Of a stretch of DNA of 64,000 bases, positions 17,047 to 26,939 are shown piece by piece. Below the pieces are notes generated by a model. It had not been told where the DNA came from. It made no database searches and worked only from the letters and a program-made list of their open reading frames with translations. The stretch comes from Gardnerella greenwoodii 00703Dmash. Its GTDB lineage: Bacteria; Actinomycetota; Actinomycetes; Actinomycetales; Bifidobacteriaceae. Each line of letters starts with the position of its first letter. Positions within the stretch are counted from its first letter, which is position 1. Both the position numbers and the translations under genes were made by a program. The stretch covers positions 1 through 64,000 of the forward strand of contig NZ_ADEV01000006.1 in NCBI RefSeq assembly GCF_000263635.1, written 5' to 3'.

Positions 17047-18918
17047 CTATTCGCCACTATTTTCCAAAGATTTTTTTGCAGCAGCAAGTCTTTCTGCTTC
17101 AACACGCTGACGCTCAGCCAATGCAGAAGCAAAACGTTCAAGCTCCTCATCAACCGCTTCCTTAGGAATCTTAGCAAAAATAGGAGTTGGCTTAGGAACA
17201 GGCGTTCCCGCAACCAATTCCTCACTCTCCCACGGATGTACAGTTTCACCCAAACGATAATCACCCGTAATAATCGGATACTTAAAGTCCGGATTATCCA
17301 AATCCTCTACTTCCTCAATATGAGGCAACGGTGAGAACACGCCAGTGCCACCAAGAGCTTCCCAAACCTTTTGCGCTGCATGAGGCAAGAACGGAGCAAG
17401 AAGATGATTAGCATCCGAAACAGCCTGCGCAGCCACGTGCAATACGGTTCCGAGACGAGCTTCGTCATCCTTAATCTTCCACGGCTCAGTTGCGGAAATA
17501 TATTTATTAATATCCGCAACTACTCGCATTGCTTCCGTAAGAGCATTCTTCTGACGATGACGCTCAATCAAGCTACCAACCAAAGCAAACGCATCAGAAG
17601 TCTGATCAAGCAAAGCGCGATCCATTGAAGTCATAGAATCTTCATCCAAAGGAGGAATCTCGCCAAAATTCTTATTGATAAGATTTGCCACACGGTTAAC
17701 AAGATTGCCCCAACTTGCAGCAAGCTCTTCGTTATTATGACGAGCAAACTCAGCCCAAGTAAAATCAGCATCAGAATTTTCAGGGCCTGCAATAGAAATG
17801 TAGTATCGCACAGCATCCACAGGATAACGAGCCAAAATATCCTTCACGTAAATAACAATTCCGCGCGAAGAACTGAACTTCTTGCCTTCCATAGTCATAA
17901 ACTCAGAAGCAACAACCTGCTCAGGCATATTAAGCGGTCCGTAAACACCAGACTCGCCGCCCTTTGATCCAGCTCCGTTATATGCGAGCATTTCCGAAGG
18001 CCAGATTTGAGAATGGAAAGTAATATTATCCTTGCCCATAAAGTAGTATCCAGGAGACTTAGGATCACACCACCAGTCGCGCCAAGCATCCGGCTTACCC
18101 TGCCTGCGCGCCCACTCAATAGAGGCAGACAAGTAGCCAATAACAGCGTCAAACCACACATACAAGCGCTTATTCGGGTTATCAATCCAACCTTCAACAG
18201 GAACCGGAATACCCCAATCAATATCGCGCGTAATAGCTCTAGGCTTTACTTCCTTAAATAAACCAAGCGAGAAGTTAATAACGTTAGTACGCCAACCTTC
18301 ACGCGAATGAAGCCAATTAACATTCGCCTCAGCCAAAGACGGCAAATCCAAGAAGTAGTGTTCAGTTTCTTCAAAGCGAGGAGTTTCTCCGTTGATCTTA
18401 GAAACAGGATTGATAAGCTCATCCGGATCAAGCTCATTTCCACAAGCATCACACTGGTCGCCGCGAGCGCCATCCGCACCACACAATGGACAAGTTCCCT
18501 CAATATAACGATCAGGCAAAGTACGTCCGGTAGAAGGCGAAATTGCAACCTTCTGCGTACCTTTATAAATATAACCGTTCTTTAAGCACTGACGGAACAT
18601 TTCCTGAACCACATGCTCATGGTTTGCGGTTGTTGTGCGCGTAAACAAATCGTAGCTTAAACCTAAATCGCATAAATCCTTAGTAATTACGCGATTGTAA
18701 CGGTTTGCAAGCTCTTGCGCAGAAACGCCTTCTTTATCTGCCTCAACCAAAATAGGCGTGCCGTGTTCATCAGTTCCAGAAACCATCAACACGTCATTAC
18801 CCTTCATGCGCTCGTAACGCGCGTACACGTCTGAAGGAACACCAAATCCAGCAACGTGACCAATATGACGAGGGCCATTAGCGTAAGGCCATGCAACATT
18901 CACCAAAATATGACTCAT
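17047..18918 (-). CDS. metG: Methionyl-tRNA synthetase
   Basis: 623 residues. Charges initiator and elongator tRNA-Met. Class I signature HIGH is at about residues 18-21 (PRHIGHVAG). The zinc knuckle has CPLC and CDAC pairs, and the KMSKS-equivalent reads [10 protein letters not shown]-terminal anticodon-binding region is followed by a short acidic/basic tail; there is no dimerising EMAP-like domain. ATG 18918 is chosen over a TTG two codons earlier. No Shine-Dalgarno is visible, and GATAAT about 11 nt upstream could be a -10 giving a nearly leaderless transcript. Confidence 0.95.
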   Translation of the reverse strand: MSHILVNVAWPYANGPRHIGHVAGFGVPSDVYARYERMKGNDVLMVSGTDEHGTPILVEADKEGVSAQELANRYNRVITKDLCDLGLSYDLFTRTTTANHEHVVQEMFRQCLKNGYIYKGTQKVAISPSTGRTLPDRYIEGTCPLCGADGARGDQCDACGNELDPDELINPVSKINGETPRFEETEHYFLDLPSLAEANVNWLHSREGWRTNVINFSLGLFKEVKPRAITRDIDWGIPVPVEGWIDNPNKRLYVWFDAVIGYLSASIEWARRQGKPDAWRDWWCDPKSPGYYFMGKDNITFHSQIWPSEMLAYNGAGSKGGESGVYGPLNMPEQVVASEFMTMEGKKFSSSRGIVIYVKDILARYPVDAVRYYISIAGPENSDADFTWAEFARHNNEELAASWGNLVNRVANLINKNFGEIPPLDEDSMTSMDRALLDQTSDAFALVGSLIERHRQKNALTEAMRVVADINKYISATEPWKIKDDEARLGTVLHVAAQAVSDANHLLAPFLPHAAQKVWEALGGTGVFSPLPHIEEVEDLDNPDFKYPIITGDYRLGETVHPWESEELVAGTPVPKPTPIFAKIPKEAVDEELERFASALAERQRVEAERLAAAKKSLENSGE

Positions 18919-18924
18919 AGGCAA

Positions 18925-19228
18925 ATATTATCTTGTTCAGCGCGGACAGTTCTAGACGAATATCAAAGAAAAATTTAGAGAAAAGCGCAGAAAATAGCGC
19001 AAAAATAGCGTAAAAATAGCAGATTCTTACGAATATTCTAATTGTGAATATGTGCAAAACTTTTAGCTAATACGAATTATATGCACTTAAAAACAATAAC
19101 GATTCAATATTGATTAAGTATCTATTCAAATAGCAATTCACATATCCACAATTTATTTATTTAATCTTATTTACCTCTAAAAATTTTCATAATCTCAATT
19201 CTTAAATCAATAAAAAGAGAGGAAGAAT
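18925..19228. other. AT-rich intergenic region with an 11-bp repeat
   Basis: Divergent spacer between metG and the AbiEi-like gene. At 18979-19022 the block AAAAATAGCGY recurs about four times with an 11-bp period. AGAGG at 19218-19222 serves the downstream gene. No other element was recognised. Confidence 0.5.
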
Positions 19229-19855
19229 ATGATTGATCAACAAATGGCATATACGATTTGGAAAATCGGCAAAATAGACAACGAAGAATTCCCGCCTCTT
19301 CTTGATAACAACCATTTACCTGGGCCAATGTGCATGAAAAAGCTTTCTAAATTTGGAATATTTAACCGCTTAACATCTAATACCGGCTACTCGCACAAAA
19401 CGGCTATTTCTATGTGCGGAAGAAGCAATATAGTAAACGATTTAATACCTTCGGAAAGCGTTGCTTGCTTATTTACAGCTGCGTGGGTGTGGCTTGGTGG
19501 AAATTTTCCTGAAAATATAGATGTTATTGATTACGGTCATTATAGAAGGAAACCACACGGTCACACAATTCGATCATTTCGTAGGAAATTAAACGAAAAA
19601 GACTATGTTACTCTTGGAAAAACTCGCATAACAACTCCGGAGAGAACAATATGCGATTTAGCATATACACAAGGAGATAGTGAAAATTACGAGTTATACA
19701 GAAAAAGCATTGCAAACTTACTAATATCTCACTATCGCGTAGATTTGCACGAGTGCAGACGTATTATTGACAGCAATCCTTATTTTCCAGGCTCTGTGCG
19801 CGCAAGAACTTGGCTGAATGATATTGCGAATGAAATAAGGAAACCATGGAAATGA
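19229..19855 (+). CDS. AbiEi-like protein (type IV antitoxin/transcriptional regulator family)
   Basis: 208 residues. Resembles the AbiEi superfamily: a short N-terminal region, then a central block with IPSESVACLFTAAWVWLG, and the conserved TRITTPERTICDLAY segment that closely follows the TTPxRTxxDLA motif of AbiEi-type proteins. AbiEi proteins bind DNA and repress the operon with their nucleotidyltransferase toxin AbiEii. No AbiEii gene is present. Instead the 3' end overlaps a small leucine-rich-variant protein gene by 10 nt. AGAGG 6 nt upstream supports ATG 19229. Family assignment is from motif memory, so moderate. Confidence 0.65.
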   Translation: MIDQQMAYTIWKIGKIDNEEFPPLLDNNHLPGPMCMKKLSKFGIFNRLTSNTGYSHKTAISMCGRSNIVNDLIPSESVACLFTAAWVWLGGNFPENIDVIDYGHYRRKPHGHTIRSFRRKLNEKDYVTLGKTRITTPERTICDLAYTQGDSENYELYRKSIANLLISHYRVDLHECRRIIDSNPYFPGSVRARTWLNDIANEIRKPWK

Positions 19856-20115
19856 AATTCAACTCATTCACGAAGGAGCATGCAAGCTCTCCTCCCAAGC
19901 CGCCAATACTCCTTACGCCTGTTGTTGCAAGCGACCCCTCAACAAATCCGGAAATCTTGTGGCATATTGCAAAACATATACCCGAATTGCGTAAATGGGT
20001 TATTGCAAATCCTTCTGCAGACGCTCATCTTTTAGAATACATTTCTCAACAAGGCGGACCGGATGTTCGTCACAGTTTTGAAGTGTTATTTGCATCTTAT
20101 GATAGCGATATATGA
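19846..20115 (+). CDS. Small leucine-rich-repeat-variant (LRV-like) protein
   Basis: 89 residues. The central part (VVASDPSTNPEIL, then IANPSADAHLL) matches the spaced NPxxxxxLL pattern of the variant leucine-rich repeat module common in Actinobacteria, in which short helices stack into a binding surface. There is no signal peptide or membrane segment, and the ends are polar. It begins inside the last codons of the AbiEi-like gene (10-nt overlap) with AAGGA 5 nt upstream, so translation is coupled. No catalytic residues are recognisable. A function as partner, effector or toxin of the upstream protein is inference only. Confidence 0.7.
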   Translation: MEMKFNSFTKEHASSPPKPPILLTPVVASDPSTNPEILWHIAKHIPELRKWVIANPSADAHLLEYISQQGGPDVRHSFEVLFASYDSDI

Positions 20116-20121
20116 CATCTA

Positions 20122-20189
20122 TTACGGCAGACTTACAGCAGGCTTACAGCAAGACTTACAGCAGGCTTTAAGGCAGGCTTACGGCAATA
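20122..20189. repeat. 11-12 bp tandem repeat, six copies, between LRV-like gene and rsmI
   Basis: Six consecutive degenerate units of TTACAGCAGGC (11 or 12 bp each) fill the gap between two convergent genes. Confidence 0.75.
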
Positions 20190-20224
20190 GTTTTAGGATT
20201 ATTTGAAATTTATACGAAAATTCC

Positions 20225-21205
20225 CTACTCAGCCTCACCTTTTTGTTTAAGGCATGCTGCGTAAACTTGCTTACGATTTGCAAAAGAACCATCTAAAAGC
20301 GGATGCTCTTTTACTACTTTCGTAATTGCTTCTTTAATGCGCAAACCTTCCTTTTCTGCGCAATCAGCCGCAAGCTCAGCAAGAGCATCTACGCTTAAAT
20401 CTTGACTTTCTGCTCTAACTTCATCATCGTTAGCTCCCCCAATAACCAGCACAATTTCGCCACGAGGAGGATCAGCCAGCACGCCGTCGTAAATACTTTG
20501 CACATTCCCGCGGCGAATTTCCTCAAAATCTTTAGTAAGCTCTCGGCATAATGCCATTGGTCTATTAGGGCCAAGCACGACTAATAGATCTTCCATAGCT
20601 TCTGCAATTCGGTGCGGAGCCTCATAAAACACGATTGTTCTGCGCTCTGCTTTAAGAGAACGCAAATGTTGCTGTCGTTCACCAGACTTTCTTGGCAAAA
20701 AACCTTCGTAGCAGAAGCGATCAGTTGGCAATCCAGAAAGCGCAAGCGCATCAAGAACCGCACTAGGGCCTGGAGCACATGTAACAGGAAGTCCACGTTC
20801 AATAGCCCGGCGAACAATTGCTAAACCTGGGTCGTTAATAGTTGGCATTCCGGCATCTGAAACCACAAGAACCTTAGCACCCTGCTCTACTTCGTCGAGC
20901 AAACCGTCGGCCTTATTTCGCTCATTGTGATCGTGATACGCAACAACGCGCCCAGAAACATGAACCCCAAGTCGATTCGCCAAATCGTAAAGCCTACGCG
21001 TATCTTCAGCTGCCACAATATCTGCAGTTTCTAGGAGATTTATTAGCCTAGAAGAAGCGTCACCAATATTACCAATTGGCGTTGCGGCAAGAAAAACCTT
21101 GCCGCATTTACTACCAATAGGCGATTCTGCGAGAACGACTTTGCTACGTAAATTACGATTTCCTGAAGTATTATTTTTAATTTCTTCAGATTCGGTCTCG
21201 CTCAT
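20225..21205 (-). CDS. rsmI: 16S rRNA (cytidine-2'-O)-methyltransferase RsmI
   Basis: 326 residues. Methylates the ribose of C1402 in 16S rRNA using S-adenosylmethionine. Tetrapyrrole-methylase fold motifs are clear: LAATPIGNIGD, AAEDTR, VSDAGMPTINDPG, PGPSAVLDALALSGLPTD and the RELTKDFEE block. An extra polar N-terminal segment of about 35 residues precedes the core. ATG 21205 is supported by AAGGAG 5 nt upstream; an in-frame GTG at 21226 would overlap fhs. It lies 17 nt downstream of fhs, probably co-transcribed. Confidence 0.95.
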   Translation of the reverse strand: MSETESEEIKNNTSGNRNLRSKVVLAESPIGSKCGKVFLAATPIGNIGDASSRLINLLETADIVAAEDTRRLYDLANRLGVHVSGRVVAYHDHNERNKADGLLDEVEQGAKVLVVSDAGMPTINDPGLAIVRRAIERGLPVTCAPGPSAVLDALALSGLPTDRFCYEGFLPRKSGERQQHLRSLKAERRTIVFYEAPHRIAEAMEDLLVVLGPNRPMALCRELTKDFEEIRRGNVQSIYDGVLADPPRGEIVLVIGGANDDEVRAESQDLSVDALAELAADCAEKEGLRIKEAITKVVKEHPLLDGSFANRKQVYAACLKQKGEAE

Positions 21206-21222
21206 TTTTACTCCTTGCCAAT

Positions 21223-22740
21223 TCACACAATTTTTGGCATTGGCGTTGTAAGAGATGCAGTAAGGTTTACTTGCACAACTCCAGCACCAGCGTGAACTTC
21301 CACCTTCTTTAAGGTAACTGTGCGCTCCCCAGCAGGCTTGTGATCGTCGTCCGTCATGGTTGCAGGAGACTTGACTGCCACTAACGCAAGGCTGTTGAAA
21401 TCAACACCTGCATTTGCGCACAAATCTTGCGCTGCAGACAGAGAATCAGCAAAGCCATCTTTTTCAATAACACGATCAGCTGGAACGCCGTAAGCTTCTT
21501 CACACAGAAGCTTAATTCGATTCATAAGAGTATTTCCGCGCCTGGATTCAGGAGCATACGCTTTAGTATCTGCACTAATTACAGACACAAAATCGTCAAG
21601 CTGATCTGCCAAACCATCGCCGCCGTCGCGAAAAAGATTGCCAACAATCGGCTTCCTAAATCCCAAAGATTTCGCCTGCGCCAATAGTTCAGGAACCTGA
21701 TCATCCTCACCTTCCCACAAATTAATAAGCGGGAAAGTAGGAATATTAAGAGATTCAAGACGAGCAACATGGAATGGGTAGCGCCAAGCCAAAGTTTCGT
21801 CATCTCGCCAAGTAGTTGCGCGAGTAACTACAACTGCAGCGGCAGGCCATTTTGCGCCAAATTCGCGGGAAGCAATATCAAGCCACTTTTGAGCACCAGC
21901 ATCCGTACCATAACCAGCTTCTACAACAACAACATCATGCTCAGCGCAAGCCATTTCAACGCTTACAAGGCTTGGAATACCGAGCGAAACGTTTGCAAAC
22001 GGACCGCAATGCACATAAATCGGCGAACCGTTAATAGTTTCTGTCTTTGCAGGATTTACAGCGTCGGAAAGAATATTTGTAATTCGCCACAAATCAACGA
22101 AATCACCAAACTTACGAGGAACACCATCCTTTGTGCCAGCAATCATTGAAGCAACGCGCTCGGAAATCTCATCCATGCTGCGCGAAAGAACAACAATTTG
22201 CATAAGCTCGCATGTTGGAGTCAAAACGACTCGCTCAGGAACAGTGCCCTTGCCATAATCAACAGCAATGCTGCGAAGTGAACGAGATGGAACTTCACTT
22301 ACGCGAGGAACCAAAATCGTATCAAGCACGCCTTCATCAACTGCTTTTTCTGCAAACGACACAAGCAAATTCTGCGCGCAAGCAATAGCAGCCATCTCAC
22401 CACACAAGCCCCAATCAATAAGCTCAGGATGAGAAAGCGAAGACTTACCGCCGCCGCTTGCGCCGCCTTTAGAACCAGCGGCCGTAATGCCCATGCTTGG
22501 CTGACGAAGAACCGCAGCCGCGTCAACACCGCGCTCACGCAAGGCATCAACCAAAGCAATCGTAGTAGTTGTTTTACCTTCACCACGAGATGCTTTCAGC
22601 GGAGTGTCTGCAGTAACAAGAAGCACTTTTCCATGCTTGCGAGGCTGATCAGGATTCTGCTTTAAATAGTCCAAATACCCGAATGCATCAATCTTTTTAA
22701 CCAAGCCGAATGTTGTTGTGTATTTATCAATAATGCTCAT
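21223..22740 (-). CDS. fhs: Formate-tetrahydrofolate ligase
   Basis: 505 residues. ATP-dependent activation of formate to 10-formyl-THF for purine and formyl-Met synthesis. The P-loop SRGEGKTTTT is near residue 54, followed by the conserved RQPSMG(I)TAAGSKGGASGGG region. It is shorter than the roughly 556-residue clostridial enzymes, as is usual for bifidobacteria. ATG 22740 (MSIIDKYT) has GGGG just upstream; an earlier in-frame start adds 12 residues and is less likely. Confidence 0.94.
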   Translation of the reverse strand: MSIIDKYTTTFGLVKKIDAFGYLDYLKQNPDQPRKHGKVLLVTADTPLKASRGEGKTTTTIALVDALRERGVDAAAVLRQPSMGITAAGSKGGASGGGKSSLSHPELIDWGLCGEMAAIACAQNLLVSFAEKAVDEGVLDTILVPRVSEVPSRSLRSIAVDYGKGTVPERVVLTPTCELMQIVVLSRSMDEISERVASMIAGTKDGVPRKFGDFVDLWRITNILSDAVNPAKTETINGSPIYVHCGPFANVSLGIPSLVSVEMACAEHDVVVVEAGYGTDAGAQKWLDIASREFGAKWPAAAVVVTRATTWRDDETLAWRYPFHVARLESLNIPTFPLINLWEGEDDQVPELLAQAKSLGFRKPIVGNLFRDGGDGLADQLDDFVSVISADTKAYAPESRRGNTLMNRIKLLCEEAYGVPADRVIEKDGFADSLSAAQDLCANAGVDFNSLALVAVKSPATMTDDDHKPAGERTVTLKKVEVHAGAGVVQVNLTASLTTPMPKIV

Positions 22741-22788
22741 GTTCCCCACTTTCATAGGCATAATGCATAAATGCATATTTTATATAAT

Positions 22789-24396
22789 TTAATGATCAGA
22801 ACGGTTAAAGCCATTTTTCATACGCATACTTGTAATGTAAAGAACATTATCAAGCAACGCGTCTGTTTCCTTCTTCAACCTTTCTGCCATGCCGTCATTC
22901 GCGTTAGCCAAAGCCTCACGAACTTTTGCGTCGCGAAGAGCGGCAATAATTTCTTCCGGATTGCGCACAACATCGCCGCAATAACCGTCTTCATCGCATT
23001 CACGCTCTGGCTCGTAATCGCTTAAAGAAACGCCAAGCAAATCAGCAATTTCTTTATCTGTGCGCTTAACCATTGCATGCCCGAGAGAGCCAACAGTTTC
23101 CTGGTAACGCTCAATCGTATTAGCTGTATCGTTAAACGCAGCATCGGCAAGAGCTGCAATAATGCGATTTTCCCAATAGAAGTTTTCGCTTGTTACGCGA
23201 GTAGTTGTATCTTCCAAATATTTTGGAGTGCGATTTACGTTCGGATAAAACGGCACCAAAGCGTTGAAAGGATTAGAACCGTAAGTAATCCACTGAATTG
23301 CACGCATTTCTTCCGGCATGTAAGGACGGATTTGCATTACAGCAAGCTCGCTTTGACGGTTAATGCCGATTGGGCGCAACATGTGGCGAGTATGCTCGTC
23401 TCCAAGCTTTCCGTAAGGATCATATTCAGTGCCCTGATAGTGCGAGCTTAAAACGTACTTAACGTCTTCAATGGTTACCTTGCGTTCTGGCTGGCGAGCC
23501 CAAGGAATGTCGTTGCTGTCCGGACGATGATCAGCGTCTTTACCATCCCACACTTCGTCATACGGATTCAAGAAGCGCTCCATGAACCATGCGCGAGGAG
23601 TATTGTAAACATGATCAGAATCCGAATGAGAGCCAAAAGCATCGCGAGGATTGAAAGGAGAAGCGTTTTCAACCGACAAATCCAAGTGATTTTCTTTAAT
23701 AAACTCAAGCAAATCAGCCGAGCACATGTGCTCTTCTTGCTCACCAAAAGCGTCATCCAAGTCAAACTCGTCAATACCAAGCTGGTTTGGCATAACAACG
23801 TAAGCTTCATCCGGCACGCGCTTAGCAATCCAATGATGGCCGCCAACAGTTTCAAGCCACCAAATCTCGTTTACGTCCGAAAAAGCAACGCCGTTCATTT
23901 CGTAAGTGCCGTATTTTTCAAGCAACGCACCCAAACGCTCAACGCCTTCGCGAGCGCTACGAATATAAGGCAAAACAATCGTCAGGAAGTCTTCTTCGCC
24001 AATTCCACCAGGCACTTCCGGCTTATAATCAGCATCTCCAACTTTGCCCTGTGCTTTTTGAAGCTCAACCATTGGATCCGCTCCGAGCACGCGCTCGTTG
24101 GACGTAAGCGTTTCGGTTGCGCTCATTGCAACGTTTGCTTCGTTTACGCCGGCCTCTCCCCAAATTCCTTCGCGCAAATCAGCGTTTGGCACGCTTGTGT
24201 ATTGCATTGGATTGTCTGGAAGTTCAACCGTCACGTGACTAAGAACAGACTTATAAACGCGAGGCTGATCTTCTGGCTTTACTACTACTAAGCGCTTTGG
24301 ATTAAATTCGCCATTTGCGGAGTCTTCGTTACGCGCAATAAGCGTAGATCCGTCGTAGCTTGCGCCGCGTCCGACGAGAATTGTTGTGCATGCCAT
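22789..24396 (-). CDS. pepD: C69-family dipeptidase
   Basis: 535 residues. Ntn-hydrolase dipeptidase of the PepD/DipA type, which cleaves dipeptides in the cytosol. The N-terminus is M-A-C-T-T, so Cys3 would become the N-terminal nucleophile after trimming. RNEDSANGEFNP, EANVAMSATET and NEIWWLETVGGHHWIAKRVPD are family hallmarks. There is no signal peptide. GGGGG lies 6 nt upstream of ATG 24396. Fits the peptide-utilising character of the window alongside PepC and the peptide importer. Confidence 0.93.
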   Translation of the reverse strand: MACTTILVGRGASYDGSTLIARNEDSANGEFNPKRLVVVKPEDQPRVYKSVLSHVTVELPDNPMQYTSVPNADLREGIWGEAGVNEANVAMSATETLTSNERVLGADPMVELQKAQGKVGDADYKPEVPGGIGEEDFLTIVLPYIRSAREGVERLGALLEKYGTYEMNGVAFSDVNEIWWLETVGGHHWIAKRVPDEAYVVMPNQLGIDEFDLDDAFGEQEEHMCSADLLEFIKENHLDLSVENASPFNPRDAFGSHSDSDHVYNTPRAWFMERFLNPYDEVWDGKDADHRPDSNDIPWARQPERKVTIEDVKYVLSSHYQGTEYDPYGKLGDEHTRHMLRPIGINRQSELAVMQIRPYMPEEMRAIQWITYGSNPFNALVPFYPNVNRTPKYLEDTTTRVTSENFYWENRIIAALADAAFNDTANTIERYQETVGSLGHAMVKRTDKEIADLLGVSLSDYEPERECDEDGYCGDVVRNPEEIIAALRDAKVREALANANDGMAERLKKETDALLDNVLYITSMRMKNGFNRSDH

Positions 24397-24471
24397 TTGC
24401 AGCCCCCATTGTGAGTTTCAATATTTTACTAATTTTTTATTCCTGATTGATTCTATCGCTAGTTACTTAAA

Positions 24472-25023
24472 TTAGGCGCGCCCAGTAAAGAACATTCCGC
24501 CCGCATCTACGCCGCTAGTGCAGTTACGAATTTCGCGCAACAATTCATTCATGTAGAAGCCTTGTTTAAGATTTGGCAAAGGTTGTTCCGTGCCGAAAAC
24601 TTCAAGCATGTATTCGTGATCTTTATCCGGAGGCTGAGGACCGTTGTAACGCATAGTAATTGCTGGATCTTCACAACCAACGAATCTGCTTGCTTGTGAA
24701 TTGCGTCCTTGAACTGCTTCCGGAATCATCGACGGCATTTTGCGCGAAAAATCTTCCGGAATTTGCAAAGCATGAGAATCGTTAAAATCAAACATTAACG
24801 CATCTACTGGCACGTTTGCAGCCGTCCAATGAATCCATTCAAAACCGCATACCGGTATTGCATCATCGTCAACAAGTCGCCAATGTAGGTAGTGCACAAA
24901 AGATGGCATATTGTCAATGTAAAACGGGAATGAAACTACTGGAACTCCGTTAATTTTATTCTGCGACGGTGCAGCTTTAGAATAATCGTCCGGAATAATA
25001 GTGAAATCTGTAGAAATATTCAT
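24472..25023 (-). CDS. YbhB/YbcL-type phosphatidylethanolamine-binding-like protein
   Basis: 183 residues. Raf-kinase-inhibitor/PEBP fold of the bacterial YbhB/YbcL kind. Seen: the strand with P-x-D-x-P-like IPVCGFEWIHWTAANVP and the ligand-pocket region YNGPQPPDKDHEYMLEVFG, matching the conserved GPxPPxxxHxYxF motif. No signal peptide, so cytosolic. The biochemical role of these bacterial proteins is largely unknown. ATG 25023 begins MNISTDF. Stands alone between pepD and the repeat array. Confidence 0.85.
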   Translation of the reverse strand: MNISTDFTIIPDDYSKAAPSQNKINGVPVVSFPFYIDNMPSFVHYLHWRLVDDDAIPVCGFEWIHWTAANVPVDALMFDFNDSHALQIPEDFSRKMPSMIPEAVQGRNSQASRFVGCEDPAITMRYNGPQPPDKDHEYMLEVFGTEQPLPNLKQGFYMNELLREIRNCTSGVDAGGMFFTGRA

Positions 25024-25109
25024 AATTCAAGTATCTACTATTACATAGCACTAATCAACTGCGTTAATAAATTACTTATTTGCAAACTATTCGCTTTACG
25101 CGCGTTGAG

Positions 25110-25256
25110 CACTGTTACTAACTCAGTCAGCAAACTGAGAAAATAACGGTAATAAGCAAAACACCGTTAAAAACTCAGCTAACAAACTGAGAAAGTAACG
25201 GTAATAAGCAAAACACCGTTAAAAACTCAGCTAACAAACTGAGATATTAACAGTGT
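25110..25256. repeat. 52-bp tandem array with internal hairpins and inverted outer arms
   Basis: Two full and one partial 52-bp units start at 25121, 25173 and 25225. Each contains CTCAG..CTGAG and AACGGT..ACCGTT inverted repeats. The array is bounded by CACTGTTA (25110-25117) and TAACAGTG (25247-25254), so the whole element can also fold as one large palindrome. On the minus strand each CTCAG stem is followed by TTTTT, terminator-like. The rest of 25024-25367 has only the ulaA terminator. Confidence 0.85.
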
Positions 25257-25296
25257 TGCAGCTTGTCCTATAACTTCGAAGATTAATTAGATTAAT

Positions 25297-25334
25297 AAAA
25301 ACGTGCGCCCAGCTATATAAATAACCGGGCGCAC
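25297..25334 (-). terminator. Rho-independent terminator of the PTS operon
   Basis: An 8-bp perfect stem GTGCGCCC (25303-25310) / GGGCGCAC (25327-25334) is followed by GTTTTT on the minus strand, about 35 bp past the EIIC stop. Confidence 0.85.
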
Positions 25335-25367
25335 TGATTTAGAAAATGGAGATTTTATACTCGATTT

Positions 25368-26885
25368 TTACTTTGCTGCAGCCTCCTTATTAGCAGCCAT
25401 AGCAGCCTTCTTGGCAGCACGCTCTTGTTCCTTAATGCTTTCAATGAACTCAGCATGCTTTACTGCAGGAAGCCAGCCGGCGTTAACAACCTTAACCTGC
25501 CATACCCAAGCCAAAGCAAAGATTATAACTGCAAAAACAATCAAGCTTACAGAACCAACGCCTGCACCAAGGTGTGCAAAGTTACCAACAACAGTGCCAA
25601 CCCAACCAAAGTCAGCATCACCGAAGGTGGAGTTTGCCAAACCGAAGGAACCCATAACAGTGAGCAATACTGCTGGTAGGAATGTAATAATCAAGCCGTT
25701 AATGAAACCACCGAGAATGGCACCACGACGACCGCCGGTTGCGTTACCGAATACGCCAGCACCGCCGCCATCGAAGAAGTGAGGAACCATGCCAGGAAGA
25801 ATCAAGGCCAAGCCCCAAGCCGGTCCCATCCACACTGCAATAATGCCAAGAGCTACAAGGCCACCAACGAAGGAAGCCAAGAAGCCAATGAGGGAAGCGT
25901 TAGCACCGTATGGGAATACGATTGGAATATCCAATGCTGGGCGTGCGCCTGGAACAACCTTGTTAGCAATGCCCTGGAATGCAGGAACCAATTCGCCCAA
26001 GATAATACGAACGCCGTAGAGGATTACACTAACGCCAATGCCGAACTGCAAAGCCTGAGCAAAAGCAGCCATGTAGAATGCGCTGTAATCAGCAGGATGA
26101 GATGCGAAAATCTTGAAGAGTTCCTTTGCTGGCAAAACAACAGAAGCCCATACTGCAAACACAAGATAAAGCACAACCATCAACAAAGTGGTAGAAACCA
26201 TGGAATCACGCAAGAAGCTCAAGCCCTTAGGGAAGTTGATGTCTTCAGTAGACTTTGACTTCTTACCAACAGCCGCACCAACAGCACCAGAAACAATGTA
26301 GCTTAAGGAGTTGAAGTGACCGATTGAAAGCTTATCGCTTCCGGTAATGCGGTTCATGAATGGCTGAGCAAAAGCTGGCAAAACAACCATAACAGTAGCC
26401 ATAATAATGGAACCAACAATAACAATAAGAAGCTGGTTGCTTGCGCCGAAGCCTACAGAAAGCACCAAAGCAAGAAGCATAGACATGAACACCATGTGGT
26501 GACCAGTCAAGAAGATGTACTTTAGTGGAGTAAAGCGTGCAGCAAGAAGCATAAGAACAAAGCTAAGCACAATAATGTATGCAGAGGTAGCACCGTACTG
26601 TCCTGCAGCCTGAGCTGTAATAACTTCGTTAGTAGGAACAACGCCGTGTGCACCAGTAGACTTCAAAACTAAGTCACCAAATGGAGCAAGAGCACCAACG
26701 ACAACGCCGGCACCTGCGCCCAAAATGAGGTAACCCATAGCAGCCTTTAAGCCGCCTGCAATAACTTGTCCTGCACTACGCTTTAGCGCAATAAGACCGA
26801 TTGCTGCAATAATACCAATCAAATAAGCCGGCACATTCAAAATCTGCTGACTTATGAAATTTAAAACCTGAACTACAATGTTCAT
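25368..26885 (-). CDS. ulaA: PTS EIIC component, UlaA/SgaT (ascorbate-type) family
   Basis: 505 residues with about ten to eleven membrane helices. The N-terminal PAYLIGIIAAIGLIALKR and central GHFNSLSYIVSGAVGAAVGKKSKSTED are characteristic of the ascorbate-type EIIC superfamily. It carries the sugar-like substrate across the membrane while EIIB phosphorylates it. L-ascorbate is the known substrate of UlaA, but the family also includes transporters of undefined substrates and no ascorbate catabolic genes are nearby, so the substrate is open. Last gene of ptsI-EIIA-EIIB-EIIC. Confidence 0.9.
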   Translation of the reverse strand: MNIVVQVLNFISQQILNVPAYLIGIIAAIGLIALKRSAGQVIAGGLKAAMGYLILGAGAGVVVGALAPFGDLVLKSTGAHGVVPTNEVITAQAAGQYGATSAYIIVLSFVLMLLAARFTPLKYIFLTGHHMVFMSMLLALVLSVGFGASNQLLIVIVGSIIMATVMVVLPAFAQPFMNRITGSDKLSIGHFNSLSYIVSGAVGAAVGKKSKSTEDINFPKGLSFLRDSMVSTTLLMVVLYLVFAVWASVVLPAKELFKIFASHPADYSAFYMAAFAQALQFGIGVSVILYGVRIILGELVPAFQGIANKVVPGARPALDIPIVFPYGANASLIGFLASFVGGLVALGIIAVWMGPAWGLALILPGMVPHFFDGGGAGVFGNATGGRRGAILGGFINGLIITFLPAVLLTVMGSFGLANSTFGDADFGWVGTVVGNFAHLGAGVGSVSLIVFAVIIFALAWVWQVKVVNAGWLPAVKHAEFIESIKEQERAAKKAAMAANKEAAAK

Positions 26886-26939
26886 TTTTATTTCCTTCTT
26901 TTTTATTCCCTAGGGAAAAGCAAATACTATGAGTAATTA

